DNA from: Cupriavidus sp. UYMMa02A
GTDB lineage: Bacteria > Pseudomonadota > Gammaproteobacteria > Burkholderiales > Burkholderiaceae
Assembly (NCBI GenBank): GCA_001725945.1
Contig: LRMT01000098.1
Span: 1 to 58,824, forward strand
Length of the DNA stretch: 58,824 nucleotides
Direction: 5' to 3'
Part shown: in pieces, positions 1 through 9,390 of the stretch
Layout of the letters: every line of letters starts with the position of its first letter
How positions within the stretch are numbered: the stretch's first letter is position 1
Notes under the pieces: generated by a model
Database searches by the model: none
What the model was told of the DNA's origin: nothing
What the model saw: only the letters and a program-made list of their open reading frames with translations
Position numbers and translations under genes: made by a program

Positions 1-894
1 CACTGCGGCGCGGCGCTGAGCCCGTGGCTCGCGCGCGAAGGCCCGTGCCCAGCAAGGCCGGCACGGCCGAAGCTGGCGGCTGCGCCCAACAATGCCTTCG
101 TGATCACGGAGAAGCGCACGCCCTATGACAATGTGACCACGTACAACAACTTCTACGAATTCGGCACCGACAAGTCCGATCCGGCGCGCAACGCCGGAAC
201 GTTGCGGCCGCATCCGTGGCAGGTAGCCGTGGAAGGACTGGTGAAGAAGCCCAACGTTTATGACCTCGACGAGCTGCTCAAGCTGGCGCCGATGGAGGAG
301 CGCGTGTACCGCCTGCGCTGCGTGGAAGGCTGGTCGATGGTGATTCCGTGGATCGGCTATCCGCTGGCCGAGCTGATCCGCCGCGTGGAGCCGCAGCCGG
401 GCGCGAAGTATGTGCAGTTCATCACCCTTGCCGACAAGAAGCAGATGCCCGGCATCAGCAGTTCGGTGCTGGACTGGCCTTACAGCGAGGGCCTGCGCAT
501 GGACGAGGCGCTGCACCCGCTCGCGCTGCTGACCTTCGGCCTCTACGGCGAGGTGCTGCCGAACCAGAACGGCGCGCCGGTGCGCATGGTGCTGCCATGG
601 AAATACGGCTTCAAGAGCGCCAAGTCCATCGTGAAGATCCGCTTTGTCGACAAGCAGCCGCCGACGAGCTGGAACCTGGCGGCGCCGCAGGAGTACGGCT
701 TCTATTCGAACGTGAACCCGGACGTCGACCATCCGCGCTGGAGCCAGGCCACCGAACGGCGGATCGGCGAAGACAGCGGTGGCGGCGGCTTTGCCGCGCT
801 GTTCGCGCCCAAGCGCAAGACGCTGCCGTTCAACGGCTACGGCCAGCAGGTCGCGTCGCTGTACCAGGGCATGGACCTGCGGAAGTTCTTCTGA
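1..894 (+). CDS. msrP: Protein-methionine-sulfoxide reductase catalytic subunit MsrP (5' end outside window)
   Basis: Periplasmic molybdopterin enzyme (YedY family) that reduces methionine sulfoxide in envelope proteins, taking electrons from MsrQ. A continuous 264-residue frame runs from the GTG at 100 to the stop at 892-894, but it is not the true start: family members carry a twin-arginine leader and linker upstream, and the first 99 bases encode matching linker-like residues (a Lys/Ala-rich stretch ending APNNAF) in shifted frames, suggesting one or two missing bases around 48-75. The molybdenum-ligand cysteine lies in [14 protein letters not shown], and [19 protein letters not shown] is typical of the family. 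msrQ begins 13 bp after the stop. Tat export is inferred from the family because the leader is not in the window. Family assignment is firm; the N-terminus is unknown. Confidence 0.92.
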   Translation, partial: HCGAALSPWLAREGPCPARPARPKLAAAPNNAFVITEKRTPYDNVTTYNNFYEFGTDKSDPARNAGTLRPHPWQVAVEGLVKKPNVYDLDELLKLAPMEERVYRLRCVEGWSMVIPWIGYPLAELIRRVEPQPGAKYVQFITLADKKQMPGISSSVLDWPYSEGLRMDEALHPLALLTFGLYGEVLPNQNGAPVRMVLPWKYGFKSAKSIVKIRFVDKQPPTSWNLAAPQEYGFYSNVNPDVDHPRWSQATERRIGEDSGGGGFAALFAPKRKTLPFNGYGQQVASLYQGMDLRKFF

Positions 895-907
895 TGGGCA
901 GAGCGAC

Positions 908-1585
908 ATGACCGTTTCGCAACCGACTTCGACGCGCGCGCCAGGCGCTGCCACGGGCGGCAAGTCTGCCGGGCTGGCGGCGCTGCCTGCCGCGCAGGTG
1001 CGCATCCTCAAGATTGCCCTCTGGCTGCTCGCGATGTTGCCGTTCGTGCGCCTGCTGTACCTGGGCGCAACCAGCCAGTTTGGCGCGAATCCGCTGGAAT
1101 TCGTCACGCGATCCACGGGTACGTGGACGCTGGTCATGCTGTGCGCGACGCTGGCCGTCACGCCGCTGCGCCGCCTCACGGGCTGGAACTGGCTCGTGCG
1201 CCTGCGCCGCATGCTGGGGCTGTTCGCGTTCTTCTACGGCCTGCAGCACTTCCTGCTGTGGATCGGCGTGGATCGCGGCTTCGATTTCGCCTACATGCTG
1301 AAGGACGTGGCCAAGCGGCCGTTCATCACGGTCGGCTTTGCGGCTTTTATGCTGATGATCCCGCTGGCGCTGACGTCGACCAACGCCATGGTGCGGCGCC
1401 TCGGCGGCAAGCGCTGGCAGGCGCTGCACAAGGCGGTGTATGCGATCGCGGTGCTCGCCATCCTGCACTACTGGTGGCACAAGGCCGGCAAGAATGACTT
1501 CAGCGAGGTGTCGATCTACGCCGCGGTGGTGTTCGTGCTGCTGGGGCTGCGCCTGTGGTGGCGCTGGCGGCCGGCCACCCGCTGA
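908..1585 (+). CDS. msrQ: Heme-binding membrane subunit MsrQ of the methionine-sulfoxide reductase system
   Basis: YedZ/MsrQ family, 225 aa. It is an inner-membrane b-type heme protein passing electrons from the quinone pool to periplasmic MsrP. The sequence has about six hydrophobic segments (the first from about residue 32) and conserved histidines at 114 (GLQHFLLW), 174 (QALHKAVY), 187 and 191 (ILHYWWHKAG), which fit heme ligands of the ferric-reductase-like fold. The N-terminal 30 residues are a Ser/Thr/Ala-rich cytoplasmic extension. The ATG at 908 was chosen because it follows the msrP stop by 13 bp; a longer frame from 779 would lie inside msrP. Co-transcribed with msrP. Confidence 0.93.
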   Translation: MTVSQPTSTRAPGAATGGKSAGLAALPAAQVRILKIALWLLAMLPFVRLLYLGATSQFGANPLEFVTRSTGTWTLVMLCATLAVTPLRRLTGWNWLVRLRRMLGLFAFFYGLQHFLLWIGVDRGFDFAYMLKDVAKRPFITVGFAAFMLMIPLALTSTNAMVRRLGGKRWQALHKAVYAIAVLAILHYWWHKAGKNDFSEVSIYAAVVFVLLGLRLWWRWRPATR

Positions 1586-1614
1586 GGCGGGCAGGCCGGC
1601 AGGGCATGGGCGTG

Positions 1615-2871
1615 TCAGTCCTGCAGCAGGCGCTCGTCGCGGAACAGGTCTTCGATCAGTTCGCGCTCGCGCACCAGGTGGACCTTGTTGCCGTCGACCA
1701 TCACTTCGGCGGCACGCGGACGGGTGTTGTAGTTCGAACTCATGACGAAGCCGTAGCGCCCGCCGACATCACCGCGAGCAGGTCGCCGGGCTGCACGCCT
1801 AGCGAGCGGTCGCGCCCGAGCCAGTCGCCCGATTCGCACACCGGCCCCACGATATCGTAGGTCACCGGCGATGCGCTGCCCGCCTTGACGGGCTCGATGC
1901 GGTGGTAGGCCTCATACATCGCCGGACGCGCGAGGTCGTTCATGGCCGCATCGACGATGCAGAAGTTCTTGGCCGCGCCGGGCTTGAGGAATTCGACCTG
2001 GGTCAGCAGCACGCCGGCATTGCCGACGAGCGATCGACCCGGCTCGAACAGCACCTCGCGGTGGCCGTGGCCGCGCGCGGCCACGCGGTCGAGCAGCGTG
2101 GTGGCAAAGCCGGTGATGTCCGGCGGGGTTTCGTCGTCGTAGGTGATGCCCAGTCCGCCGCCGACGTCGATATGCTCGAGCACGATGCCTTCGCGCTCCA
2201 GCGCTTCGACCACGTCCAGCACCTTGTCGAGCGCTTCCAGGTACGGTGCGACCTCGGTGATCTGCGAACCGATGTGGCAGTCGATGCCCGTGATCTCGAT
2301 ATTCGGCAGCGCGGCGGCAGCCCGATACGTGGGCAGCACGTCCTCGAAGGCGATGCCGAACTTGTTGCCCTTCAGACCGGTGGAGATGTACGGATGCGTC
2401 TTGGCGTCCACATCCGGGTTGATGCGCAGCGACACGCGCGCGCGCTTGCCCGCCTGGCCGGCCACGGCATTGAGGCGGTCCAGCTCGGGAATCGATTCGA
2501 CGTTGAAGCAGCGCACGTCATGCGCGAGCGCCAGTTCCATTTCCGCGGCGCTCTTGCCCACGCCCGAGAACACCACCTTGCGCGGATCGCCGCCGGCGGC
2601 CAGCACGCGCTTCAGTTCGCCCCCCGAGACGATGTCGAAACCGGCGCCCAGGCGGGCAAACACCTGCAGCACGGCCAGATTCGAATTGGCCTTCATGGCG
2701 TACTGCACCTGCGCCTTGCGGCCCTTGCAGGCAGCGGCGTAGCTTGGTAGGCGGCCGTCAGCGCCGCGCGCGAATACACATAGGTCGGCGTGCCGAACTC
2801 GGCAGCGATCTGCGCCAGAGGCACCTGCTCGGCAACAAGGGCGCCGTCCTGGCGATGGAAAATGCGGTCAT
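1615..2871 (-). CDS. lysA: Diaminopimelate decarboxylase (three single-base shifts)
   Basis: PLP enzyme of alanine-racemase fold that converts meso-diaminopimelate to lysine, the last step of lysine synthesis. The PLP lysine is in [13 protein letters not shown], the substrate-binding segment is [11 protein letters not shown], and the C-terminus is [16 protein letters not shown]. The frame is broken near 2865 (just after the ATG at 2871), near 2742 (between ALTAAYQ and AACKGRK) and near 1756 ([15 protein letters not shown]). Each break is one missing base. With all three restored the gene is 420 codons, the usual size. The upstream neighbour on the same strand is the LptM-like lipoprotein, 2 bp away, a conserved pairing. 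I read the breaks as sequencing error because all flanking protein is perfectly conserved in type. Confidence 0.93.
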
Positions 2872-2873
2872 GG

Positions 2874-3098
2874 TTATCGGGTGGTCGGGGCGTCGGAAGA
2901 GGCCGGAGGCTTGGCGGGCGCTGCCGGCGCGGGCAGCGTCGCATCAGGATGGCCCAGGCCCGGATCGGGCATGGACGGCGCGGTCGGCTCAGGCGGGACC
3001 TTCGGCATGGTCAGCGGCCCGCGAATGCCGCATCCGCCCAGCAGGGGCATCGCAAGGCTGGCGGCAAACGCCGATACAATCGCAACACGACGGAGCAT
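2874..3098 (-). CDS. lptM: Small LptM/YifL-type lipoprotein
   Basis: 74-residue predicted lipoprotein. The N-terminus is a short basic region and hydrophobic stretch ending in the lipobox LLGGC (Cys23), followed by GIRGPLTMP, the signature of the YifL/LptM family, and then a Pro/Ala-rich tail. In Escherichia coli LptM assists maturation of the LPS translocon LptD; that role here is inferred from family only. It lies directly upstream of lysA and divergent from cyaY, an arrangement common in proteobacteria. The ATG at 3098 was chosen because it places a standard signal peptide at the start; longer frames extend upstream without added similarity. Confidence 0.8.
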   Translation of the reverse strand: MLRRVAIVSAFAASLAMPLLGGCGIRGPLTMPKVPPEPTAPSMPDPGLGHPDATLPAPAAPAKPPASSDAPTTR

Positions 3099-3299
3099 CG
3101 GGTCGTCCTTGAATACGGTTGGGAAAGCTGTCGGACCGGCAGCCGGCGTGTCGTCCGTGGCCGCCGCCAGAGTTCCGGGGCAGGGCCGGAATCCGGGAAT
3201 CCTCAACAATAAAAGCCGGTCGCTGCATGTGCTTCATGCCGTGCCCCATGTGGAGCACCAAGGCGGACAGCACTGGCGCCGGCGGTCTTGGAGTTTAGC

Positions 3300-3635
3300 A
3301 TGCCCCCCTTGAGTGAAAGCGAGTTCCTGACCCTGGCGGGCAAGGAGCTGGACCGCATCGAAGCCGCGGTCGAAGCTGCCGCCGACGCGGCCGACGCCGA
3401 CATCGAAATCAGCCGTACCGGCAATGTGATGGAGCTCGAGTTCGAGAACGGCTCCAAGATCATCATCAACAGCCAGGCGCCGATGCAGGAGCTGTGGGTC
3501 GCGGCGCGCTCCGGCGGCTTCCATTTCCGCCGCGACGGCGAGCGCTGGGTCGATTCGCGCAGCGGCGAGGAGCTGTATGCCGCACTGTCGGCCTACGTGA
3601 GCCAGCAAGCGGAAGCGGCGCTCAAGCTGGGCTGA
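3300..3635 (+). CDS. cyaY: Frataxin-family iron donor CyaY
   Basis: 111-residue bacterial frataxin, which binds iron and modulates Fe-S cluster assembly on IscS/IscU. The acidic first helix is visible (FLTLAGKELDRIEAAVEAAAD, rich in Glu/Asp), followed by the beta-sheet core with NVMELEFENGSKIIINSQ and ELWVAARSGGFHFRRDGERWVDSRSGEEL, all frataxin hallmarks. The ATG at 3300 was chosen over a TTG at 3288 because it gives the usual N-terminus (MPPLSESEF). Divergent from lptM-lysA and convergent with the PBP1A gene; a shared bidirectional terminator follows. Confidence 0.95.
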   Translation: MPPLSESEFLTLAGKELDRIEAAVEAAADAADADIEISRTGNVMELEFENGSKIIINSQAPMQELWVAARSGGFHFRRDGERWVDSRSGEELYAALSAYVSQQAEAALKLG

Positions 3636-3656
3636 CGCACGGCGCCGCGCCCAAGG

Positions 3657-3685
3657 AAAAGCCGGCCCAGGTGGCCGGCTTTTTC
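3657..3685. terminator. Bidirectional terminator between cyaY and mrcA
   Basis: An 11-bp perfect stem (AAAAGCCGGCC / GGCCGGCTTTT) with a 5-base loop CAGGT. It has a T run on the plus strand and an A run on the 5' arm, so it can act on both convergent genes. Confidence 0.8.
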
Positions 3686-3705
3686 GCGCATGGCGTCCGT
3701 GACGT

Positions 3706-6078
3706 TCAGGCGCCGCCGAACATTTCCAGGATCTTCTTCTTCTCCGCCTCGACATCGGCCGGCGAGCGCGTGCTTTCCTCCGGCTTGCCCGGCCATGGGT
3801 CGCCCAGGCCAACGGAGGCCACGCCGGCGCCGCTGGCATTTTCCTCGAAGGTCCAGTCGCCGCCGGCCATGACCACGCCTTCCGGTGCGGGCCGCTCCGG
3901 GCTTTCCGGTACGCCCTTGAGCATCTTGCCCATGTAACCGACCCAGATCGGCAGCGCCAGGCCGCCGCCGGTCTCGCGCACGCCCAGGCTCTTGGGCTGG
4001 TCGTAGCCCATCCAGGCAATCGCCACGAGGTTCGGCGTGTAGCCGGCGAACCACGCATCCACGGCGTCGTTGGTGGTACCGGTCTTGCCGGCCAGGTCGT
4101 TGCGGCCCAGGCGCTGCTTGGCGGGGTTGGCCGTACCCATGCGCACCACGTCGCGCAGCATGGTGTCGGCGATAAAGGCCGTGCGTGCATCGAGCACGCG
4201 TACGGCATCGCTGCCCGCTCGCTGCGGCTGGGTTTCGGAAAGCACCTTGCCGCGCGCGTCGACGACCTTCTGGATCAGGTACGGGTTGATGCGGTAGCCG
4301 CCGTTGGCGAATACCGAGTACGCGCCTGCCATCTGCAGCGGCGTGACGCTACCCGCGCCAGGGCCATTGGCAGGTAGGCCGGGTGCTTGTCGGCCTCGAA
4401 GCCGAAGCGGGTGATGTAGTCCTGCGCGTACTGCGTGCCGATCGCGCGCAGGATGCGCACCGAGACCAGGTTCTTCGACTTGGCCAGCGCGCGGCGCATG
4501 GTCATCGGGCCTTCGAACTTGCCGTCATAGTTCTTCGGCTCCCACACCTGGCCGCCGGTGTCCGGGCCGATCGTCAGCGGCGCGTCGTTGATCACGGTAG
4601 CCGGCGAGAAGCCCTTTTCGAGCGCGGCCGAATAGATGAACGGCTTGAAGCTCGAGCCGGGCTGGCGCCAGGCTTGCGTCACATGGTTGAACTTGTTGCG
4701 GTTGAAGTCGAAGCCGCCGACCATCGAGCGAATCTCGCCGTCCTGCGGATTGATCGAGACAAAGGCCGCCGAGACTTCCGGGAGCTGCGTGACCGACCAC
4801 TGGCCCTTTTCATCCTGCGTCACGCGGATGATCGCGCCCGGGCGGATCTTGGTCTTCGGTTGTGCGTTGGCCGACAGCGACGGCGCAATGAAACGCAGCG
4901 CCGGGCCTTCGATGGTCGCCACTTCCCCTGACAGCAGCGTGGCCTTCACCTGGCGCGGGGATACGCTGGTCACTACGGCCGAGCGCAGGTCGTCGCTGCC
5001 CGGGTGTTCGACCAGCGCGTCGTCGATGGCCTGCTCGCGTTCGGCCTGATCGGAGGGCAGGTCGATGAATGCTTCCGGGCCGCGGTAGCCGTGCTTGCGC
5101 TCGTAGTTCATGATGCCCGAGCGCACGGACTCATAGGCGGCGTCCTGGTCGGGTTTGGTCAGCGTGGTGTAGACGGTGAGGCCGCGGGTGTAGGTTTCCT
5201 CGCGGTATTGCGCGTACATCAGCTGGCGCACGATTTCCGCGACGTACTCCGCGTGCGTGGAGAATTCGTTGCCTTCGGTGCGGACCTTCGGTGTTTCGCG
5301 CAGGGCCTGGTCGTACTGCTCCGGCGTGATATAGCGCAGGTCGCGCATGCGCTGCAGGATGTACTCCTGGCGTATCTTGGCGCGCTTCGGGTTCACCACC
5401 GGGTTGTAGGCCGACGGCGCCTTGGGCAGGCCGGCCAGCATGGCCGCTTCGGCCGGCGTCACGTCGCGCACCGACTTGCCGAAGTAGACGCGCGCGGCGC
5501 TGTCAAAGCCGTAGGCGCGCTGGCCCAGGTAGATCTGGTTCATGTACAGCTCGAGGATCTGGTCCTTGGACAGGTTCGCCTCGATCTTGTACGCGAGCAT
5601 CATCTCGTAGATCTTGCGCGTGTAGGTCTTCTCGCTGGACAGGAAGAAGTTGCGCGCGACCTGCATGGTGATGGTGGAAGCGCCCTGCGACAGCCCGCCG
5701 CGCAGGTTTGCCAGGCCAGCGCGCAGCACGCCGACGAAGTCGACGCCGCCGTGCTCGTAGAAGCGGTCGTCCTCGATCGCCAGCACGGCCTTCTTCATCA
5801 CGTCCGGGATCTCGGCGATCGGCACGAAGTTGCGGCGCTCTTCGCCGAACTCGCCGATCAGGACATTGTCCGCGGTGAAGATGCGCAGCGGGATCTTGGG
5901 ACGATAGTCCGTGATCGTGTCCAGCGACGGCAGGTTCGGCGCGGCCACGAGCAGCGCATAGCCCAGCAGCAGCGCGACCGCCACGATGCCGGCGACGATC
6001 AGCCCGACCACCCCAAACGTGATCCGCGCCCAGAGCGAGCGGCGGTGGGTGGGACGGCTTCGGATGTGCTGTGGCCAT
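3706..6078 (-). CDS. mrcA: Class A penicillin-binding protein 1A (three missing bases)
   Basis: Bifunctional peptidoglycan glycosyltransferase/transpeptidase anchored in the inner membrane, about 791 aa after repair. A transmembrane segment (VVGLIVAGIVAVALLLGYALL) is followed by the glycosyltransferase motif EDDRFYEHGGVDFVG. The transpeptidase domain has SxxK in PGSSFKPFIYSAAL, SxN in LAKSKNLVSV and KTG in AGKTGTTNDAVDAW. One missing base near 4359 separates LPMAL from GSVTPLQMAGAYS. The first 20 residues, from the ATG at 6078, are offset by two bases from the rest, so two more bases are missing around 6035-6050, or the true start differs. Divergent from the pil operon, as in many beta- and gammaproteobacteria. 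Confidence 0.94.
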
Positions 6079-6431
6079 AAGGGAAAAACCTAGTCAGGAG
6101 TGCGGGGGATTATATCTTCCGGGATAGCAGCAGCCTCCCGTGCAGTGGCGCCTGCAGCGCTACCGCGCTGTTACAAGATGTAAGGTTGGGGAAGCGCAGC
6201 GGCATGCGCAGAGTGCATGCAGAAAAAAGGCACGGAATGGAACCCGACGACCGTGGGGTTTTGGCAACGCCGCCGGAAAAATACAAGCGTGGTCAAACCG
6301 GCACATTGCCAGCACTGGCGGTTTTTGTGAGAATCGACCAACATAAAAGAGCAAAACGTTTCAACAAGAAACAAGACCCGCCCGATTAGAGCAGTCAAGC
6401 CAGGGGCGAGTTCAAATGTCAGGGGGTCACC
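6079..6431. other. Divergent intergenic region mrcA / pilM
   Basis: 353 bp with no coding signal. It must hold the promoters of the PBP1A gene (leftward) and the pil operon (rightward). It is AT-richer than its surroundings in the last 130 bp. The best rightward promoter candidate is listed separately; I could not pick a convincing leftward one. Confidence 0.6.
6306..6334 (+). promoter_or_regulatory. Candidate sigma-70 promoter for pilMNOPQ
   Basis: TTGCCA (6306-6311, five of six to the -35 consensus), a 17-bp spacer, then GAGAAT (6329-6334, four of six to the -10 consensus). It lies about 100 bp before the pilM start in an otherwise AT-rich stretch. Pattern match only. Confidence 0.35.
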
Positions 6432-7515
6432 TTGCGACGGGGCATTTTGTCGGGGCTTCTGCGCCGGACTACGGTCGGTGTAGATATCGGGTCGTCCAGT
6501 GTCAAGGTAGTCGAACTGTCCGTGGGGGGCAGCAAGCACGACTACAGGCTGGAAAAATGTGCCAGCGAACTGCTGGACCGCAATGCCGTTGCCGATGGCA
6601 ACGTCATCAATATCGAGGCTGTGGGCATCGCGCTCAAGCGTGCGCTCGGCAAGGCCGGCATCCGCACCAAGGACGTGGTGCTGGGCGTGCCGTCCATGCT
6701 GACGGAGTCCCAGACCGTCAGCCTGCCGGACAACCTGTCCGAAGACGAACTCTATTCGCAGGTCGAATCCGAGGCGCACCGGCTCTATCCGCCGTCGCAG
6801 AGGTCAATTTCGACTTCGCCGTGATCGGCCCGAGCGAAACCGAGGGCGGTATCGGCGTGCGCGTGACCGCGGCCAACAGCGACCGTGTGCAGGAACGTGT
6901 GACCGCCGCCGAGATGGCCGGCCTGCGTCCGCAGGTCATGGACGTCGAGGAATACGCGGTGCAGCGGAGCATCGTGCAGATGCTCGGCGTGCCGCGCGAG
7001 ATGTCAGAGGCCGACGCGCGCGCGCTGCCTGTGGTGGCGGTTGTCCACCTGGGTGGCAGCCGTTCCAAGGCGATCTTCTACCAGGGCTGGAAAGAGCTCT
7101 ATGAGCAACCCCTGAACAGCTACGGCGACCAGCTCACGCAGAGCGCTGCGCGCATGTTCACGCTCGACGCGCTCAAGGCCGAAATCAAAAAGCGCAAGAA
7201 CACACTGCCCGAAGCGTGGCGTACCCAATTGCTCAAGCCGTCGCTGGAAGCGTTGGCCATGGAAGTGCAGGCCGCGGTCGGCAATTTCATCGCCAGTTCG
7301 AGCCTCGGGCGGGTCGACGAGATCCTGCTGTCGGGCGGGCATGCGTCGTTGCTGGGCGTGCAGGCGGCGATCCAGCTGCAGACCCAGATCACCACCACGC
7401 TGGCGAACCCGTTCGCCAACATGGTCACCAACGGCAAGGTCAACGAGCGCTACCTGCAACGTGACTTGCGGCGTATATCGTCAGCGCCGGACTGGCTTTA
7501 CGCGGCCTGCAATAA
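6432..7515 (+). CDS. pilM: Type IV pilus assembly protein PilM (two missing bases)
   Basis: Cytoplasmic actin-like ATPase-fold protein that binds the N-terminus of PilN and links the inner-membrane alignment complex of the type IV pilus to the motor. The N-terminal nucleotide-binding segment is TVGVDIGSSSVKVVEL; later segments include MLTESQTVSLPDNL, VLLSGGHASLLG-type phosphate 2 (EILLSGGHASLLG) and the C-terminus GLALRGLQ. One base is missing near 6797 (between HRLYPPS and AEVNFDFAVIG) and one near 7469 (QRDL/PAYIVSAG). Restoring both gives 362 codons. The start is taken as TTG at 6432 with AGGGGG 6 bp upstream; no in-frame ATG lies nearby, so the start is moderately uncertain. Confidence 0.9.
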
Positions 7516-7535
7516 CGCACCCCGGGGGAATCCGA

Positions 7536-8177
7536 ATGTCAACGAACACGCTCCCGTCGGTCAACCTGCTGCCCTACCACGAAGCCCGCAAGGCCGCCCG
7601 GCGCAAACGCGTCTACGCGATCCTTGGCGGTGCGGCGGCCGGTGGTGCGCTGGTAGTGCTGCTGGGCGGGCTTTATATCGATCACCAGATCGAATCGGTC
7701 GTCGGCCTGAACCAGGTGCTGACGGCCGAGAACGCACGGCTGGACGGCCAGATCCGCGAGGTCAACACGCTCAAGAAGGATATCGAGGCCCTGCTGCAAC
7801 GCCAGCAGGCCGTGGAGAGCCTGCAGACCGAACGCAACCGCCCGGTGCAGCTGCTCGAGGAACTGGTGCGCCAGGTGCCGGAAGGCGTCTACCTGACCAG
7901 CCTGAAGCAGACCGGGGAAGTTTTCACGATCGCCGGTGTTGCCCAGTCCAACGAGCGCATTTCCGAATTGTTGCGCAACATCGGCGCCGTGACCTGGCTC
8001 GACAAGGCCGAACTGGTCGAGTCCAAGGCGGTGACCATGACCAACAACCTGCGTGAACAGCGCCGCTTGTTCGACTTTTCCATGCGCTTCGCCTACCGCG
8101 CTCCCGAAACGCCGGCCGACAAGAAGAACGGCCCGGCCAGCCCGGCCAAGGCAGCGGCCGCCAACGGAAAGGCCTGA
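7536..8177 (+). CDS. pilN: Type IV pilus inner-membrane protein PilN
   Basis: 213 aa bitopic inner-membrane protein. The N-terminal cytoplasmic segment has the PilM-binding motif (SVNLLPYHEARKAARRK), then a transmembrane helix around residues 26-49, a periplasmic coiled-coil (ENARLDGQIREVNTLKKDI) and a ferredoxin-like domain. It pairs with PilO to form the alignment subcomplex. The stop is followed by pilO after 2 bp. An Ala/Lys-rich tail follows the domain. The start at 7536 is preceded by a purine-rich GGGGGAA. Confidence 0.93.
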   Translation: MSTNTLPSVNLLPYHEARKAARRKRVYAILGGAAAGGALVVLLGGLYIDHQIESVVGLNQVLTAENARLDGQIREVNTLKKDIEALLQRQQAVESLQTERNRPVQLLEELVRQVPEGVYLTSLKQTGEVFTIAGVAQSNERISELLRNIGAVTWLDKAELVESKAVTMTNNLREQRRLFDFSMRFAYRAPETPADKKNGPASPAKAAAANGKA

Positions 8178-8179
8178 CC

Positions 8180-8857
8180 ATGGCGCTCAATACCGAAATC
8201 AACCTGTCAGACCTGACAGGCCAGTTCCGCGGGCTCAATATGAACGAGCCCGAGACCTGGCCCGCGGCGCCGCGCGTGGTGTTTGCGATCTTGGCGGCGG
8301 CAGTGGTGCTGCTGCTCGGCTGGCAGTTCTACTGGAGCGGCAAGACCGAGGAACTGGACCGCCAGCGCGCGGAGCAGGAAAACCTCAGGCAGGCCTACCA
8401 GTCCAAGGTCGCGCAAGTGGCCAACCTGGACGCGCTGCGCGAGCAGAAGAAGCAGGTGGAGCTGCGCGTGGCGCAGCTTGAGCGCCAGCTTCCGAACAAG
8501 ACCGAGATGGATGCCCTGCTGGCCGACGTGAACCATGCGGGCGTGGCGCGAGGCCTGCAGTTCGAGCTGTTCAAGCCGCAGGCCGCTGTGCTCAAGCCCT
8601 ACTTCGCCGAGATCCCGGTGAACCTGAAAGTGACGGGCCGCTACCACGACGTCGCGCAGTTCAACGCCGATGTTGCCGCGCTGTCGCGCATCGTGTCGAT
8701 GCAGAACCTCCAGCTTGCCAATACCAAGGACGGCGGGCTGACCATGGAGGCGGTGGCGATGGCCTACCGCACCCTGGATCCGGATGAGCAGGCCGCGCAA
8801 CGCAAGGCTGCCGCCAACGCCGCCAACGCCGCCAAGCCCGCCGGAGGTGCCAAATGA
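8180..8857 (+). CDS. pilO: Type IV pilus inner-membrane protein PilO
   Basis: 225 aa. N-terminal cytoplasmic stretch, one transmembrane helix (VVFAILAAAVVLLLGWQFYW), a periplasmic coiled-coil rich in Glu/Gln/Arg and a ferredoxin-like fold (VNLKVTGRYHDVAQFNADVAAL). Forms a heterodimer with PilN and contacts PilP. The start follows pilN by 2 bp and the stop overlaps the pilP start in ATGA, showing translational coupling. The C-terminus is an Ala/Asn-rich tail. Confidence 0.93.
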   Translation: MALNTEINLSDLTGQFRGLNMNEPETWPAAPRVVFAILAAAVVLLLGWQFYWSGKTEELDRQRAEQENLRQAYQSKVAQVANLDALREQKKQVELRVAQLERQLPNKTEMDALLADVNHAGVARGLQFELFKPQAAVLKPYFAEIPVNLKVTGRYHDVAQFNADVAALSRIVSMQNLQLANTKDGGLTMEAVAMAYRTLDPDEQAAQRKAAANAANAAKPAGGAK

Positions 8858-9390
8858 GCCGCCCCGTAAGCCTTTCCACGCGCCACGCGGGCATGCTCGC
8901 CGCCGCGCTGGCGGCCGGCCTGCTGAGCGCGTGCGGTTCCAGCGACGAACAGGCGCTGCGCCAGTGGATGGATGCCACGCGCAGCGCCAAGGCACAGCCG
9001 CCCGCGCCGCTGCCCGAGCCCAAGCCCTACGTGCCGCGCGAATACGAGGGGCGCAGCGCGCCTGAGCCGTTCGCGCAGACCAAGATCGGCGAGCTCAACA
9101 AGATGCTGGCGGAGTCGCCCGAAGCCGGGCGGCGCCGCGAGCCGCTGGAAGACTATCCGCTCGAAAACTTCAAGATGCTCGGCATGATGAAGAAGCACGG
9201 CGAGACCTTCGGCATCGTGCGTGTTGATAACAAGATCCACCACGTCAAGGTGGGTCAGTATCTCGGCCAGAGCTACGGCCGGGTGGTCCGCATCACCGAT
9301 CAGGAGATCGTGTTGCGCGAATTGGTCCGGGAAGGGGTATCCGAGTGGAAAGAGAAAATGACCAGCCTGAAGCTGGAGGTGTCGGCATGA
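8854..9390 (+). CDS. pilP: Type IV pilus lipoprotein PilP
   Basis: 178 aa inner-membrane lipoprotein connecting PilN/PilO with the secretin PilQ. The signal peptide ends in lipobox LLSAC (Cys27); the residues after it are Gly-Ser-Ser. A Pro-rich linker (AQPPAPLPEPKPYVP) leads to the C-terminal beta-sandwich with YPLENFKMLGMM, RVDNKIHHVKVGQYLGQSYGRV and ITDQEIVLREL, the PilP family core. Overlaps pilO and pilQ by 4 bp each. Confidence 0.94.
   Translation: MSRPVSLSTRHAGMLAAALAAGLLSACGSSDEQALRQWMDATRSAKAQPPAPLPEPKPYVPREYEGRSAPEPFAQTKIGELNKMLAESPEAGRRREPLEDYPLENFKMLGMMKKHGETFGIVRVDNKIHHVKVGQYLGQSYGRVVRITDQEIVLRELVREGVSEWKEKMTSLKLEVSA

Noticed and set aside
5004..6080. Plus-strand open frame (358 codons) opposite the PBP1A gene
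   Set aside because: Mirror of the glycosyltransferase domain, with no recognisable protein features and no RBS.
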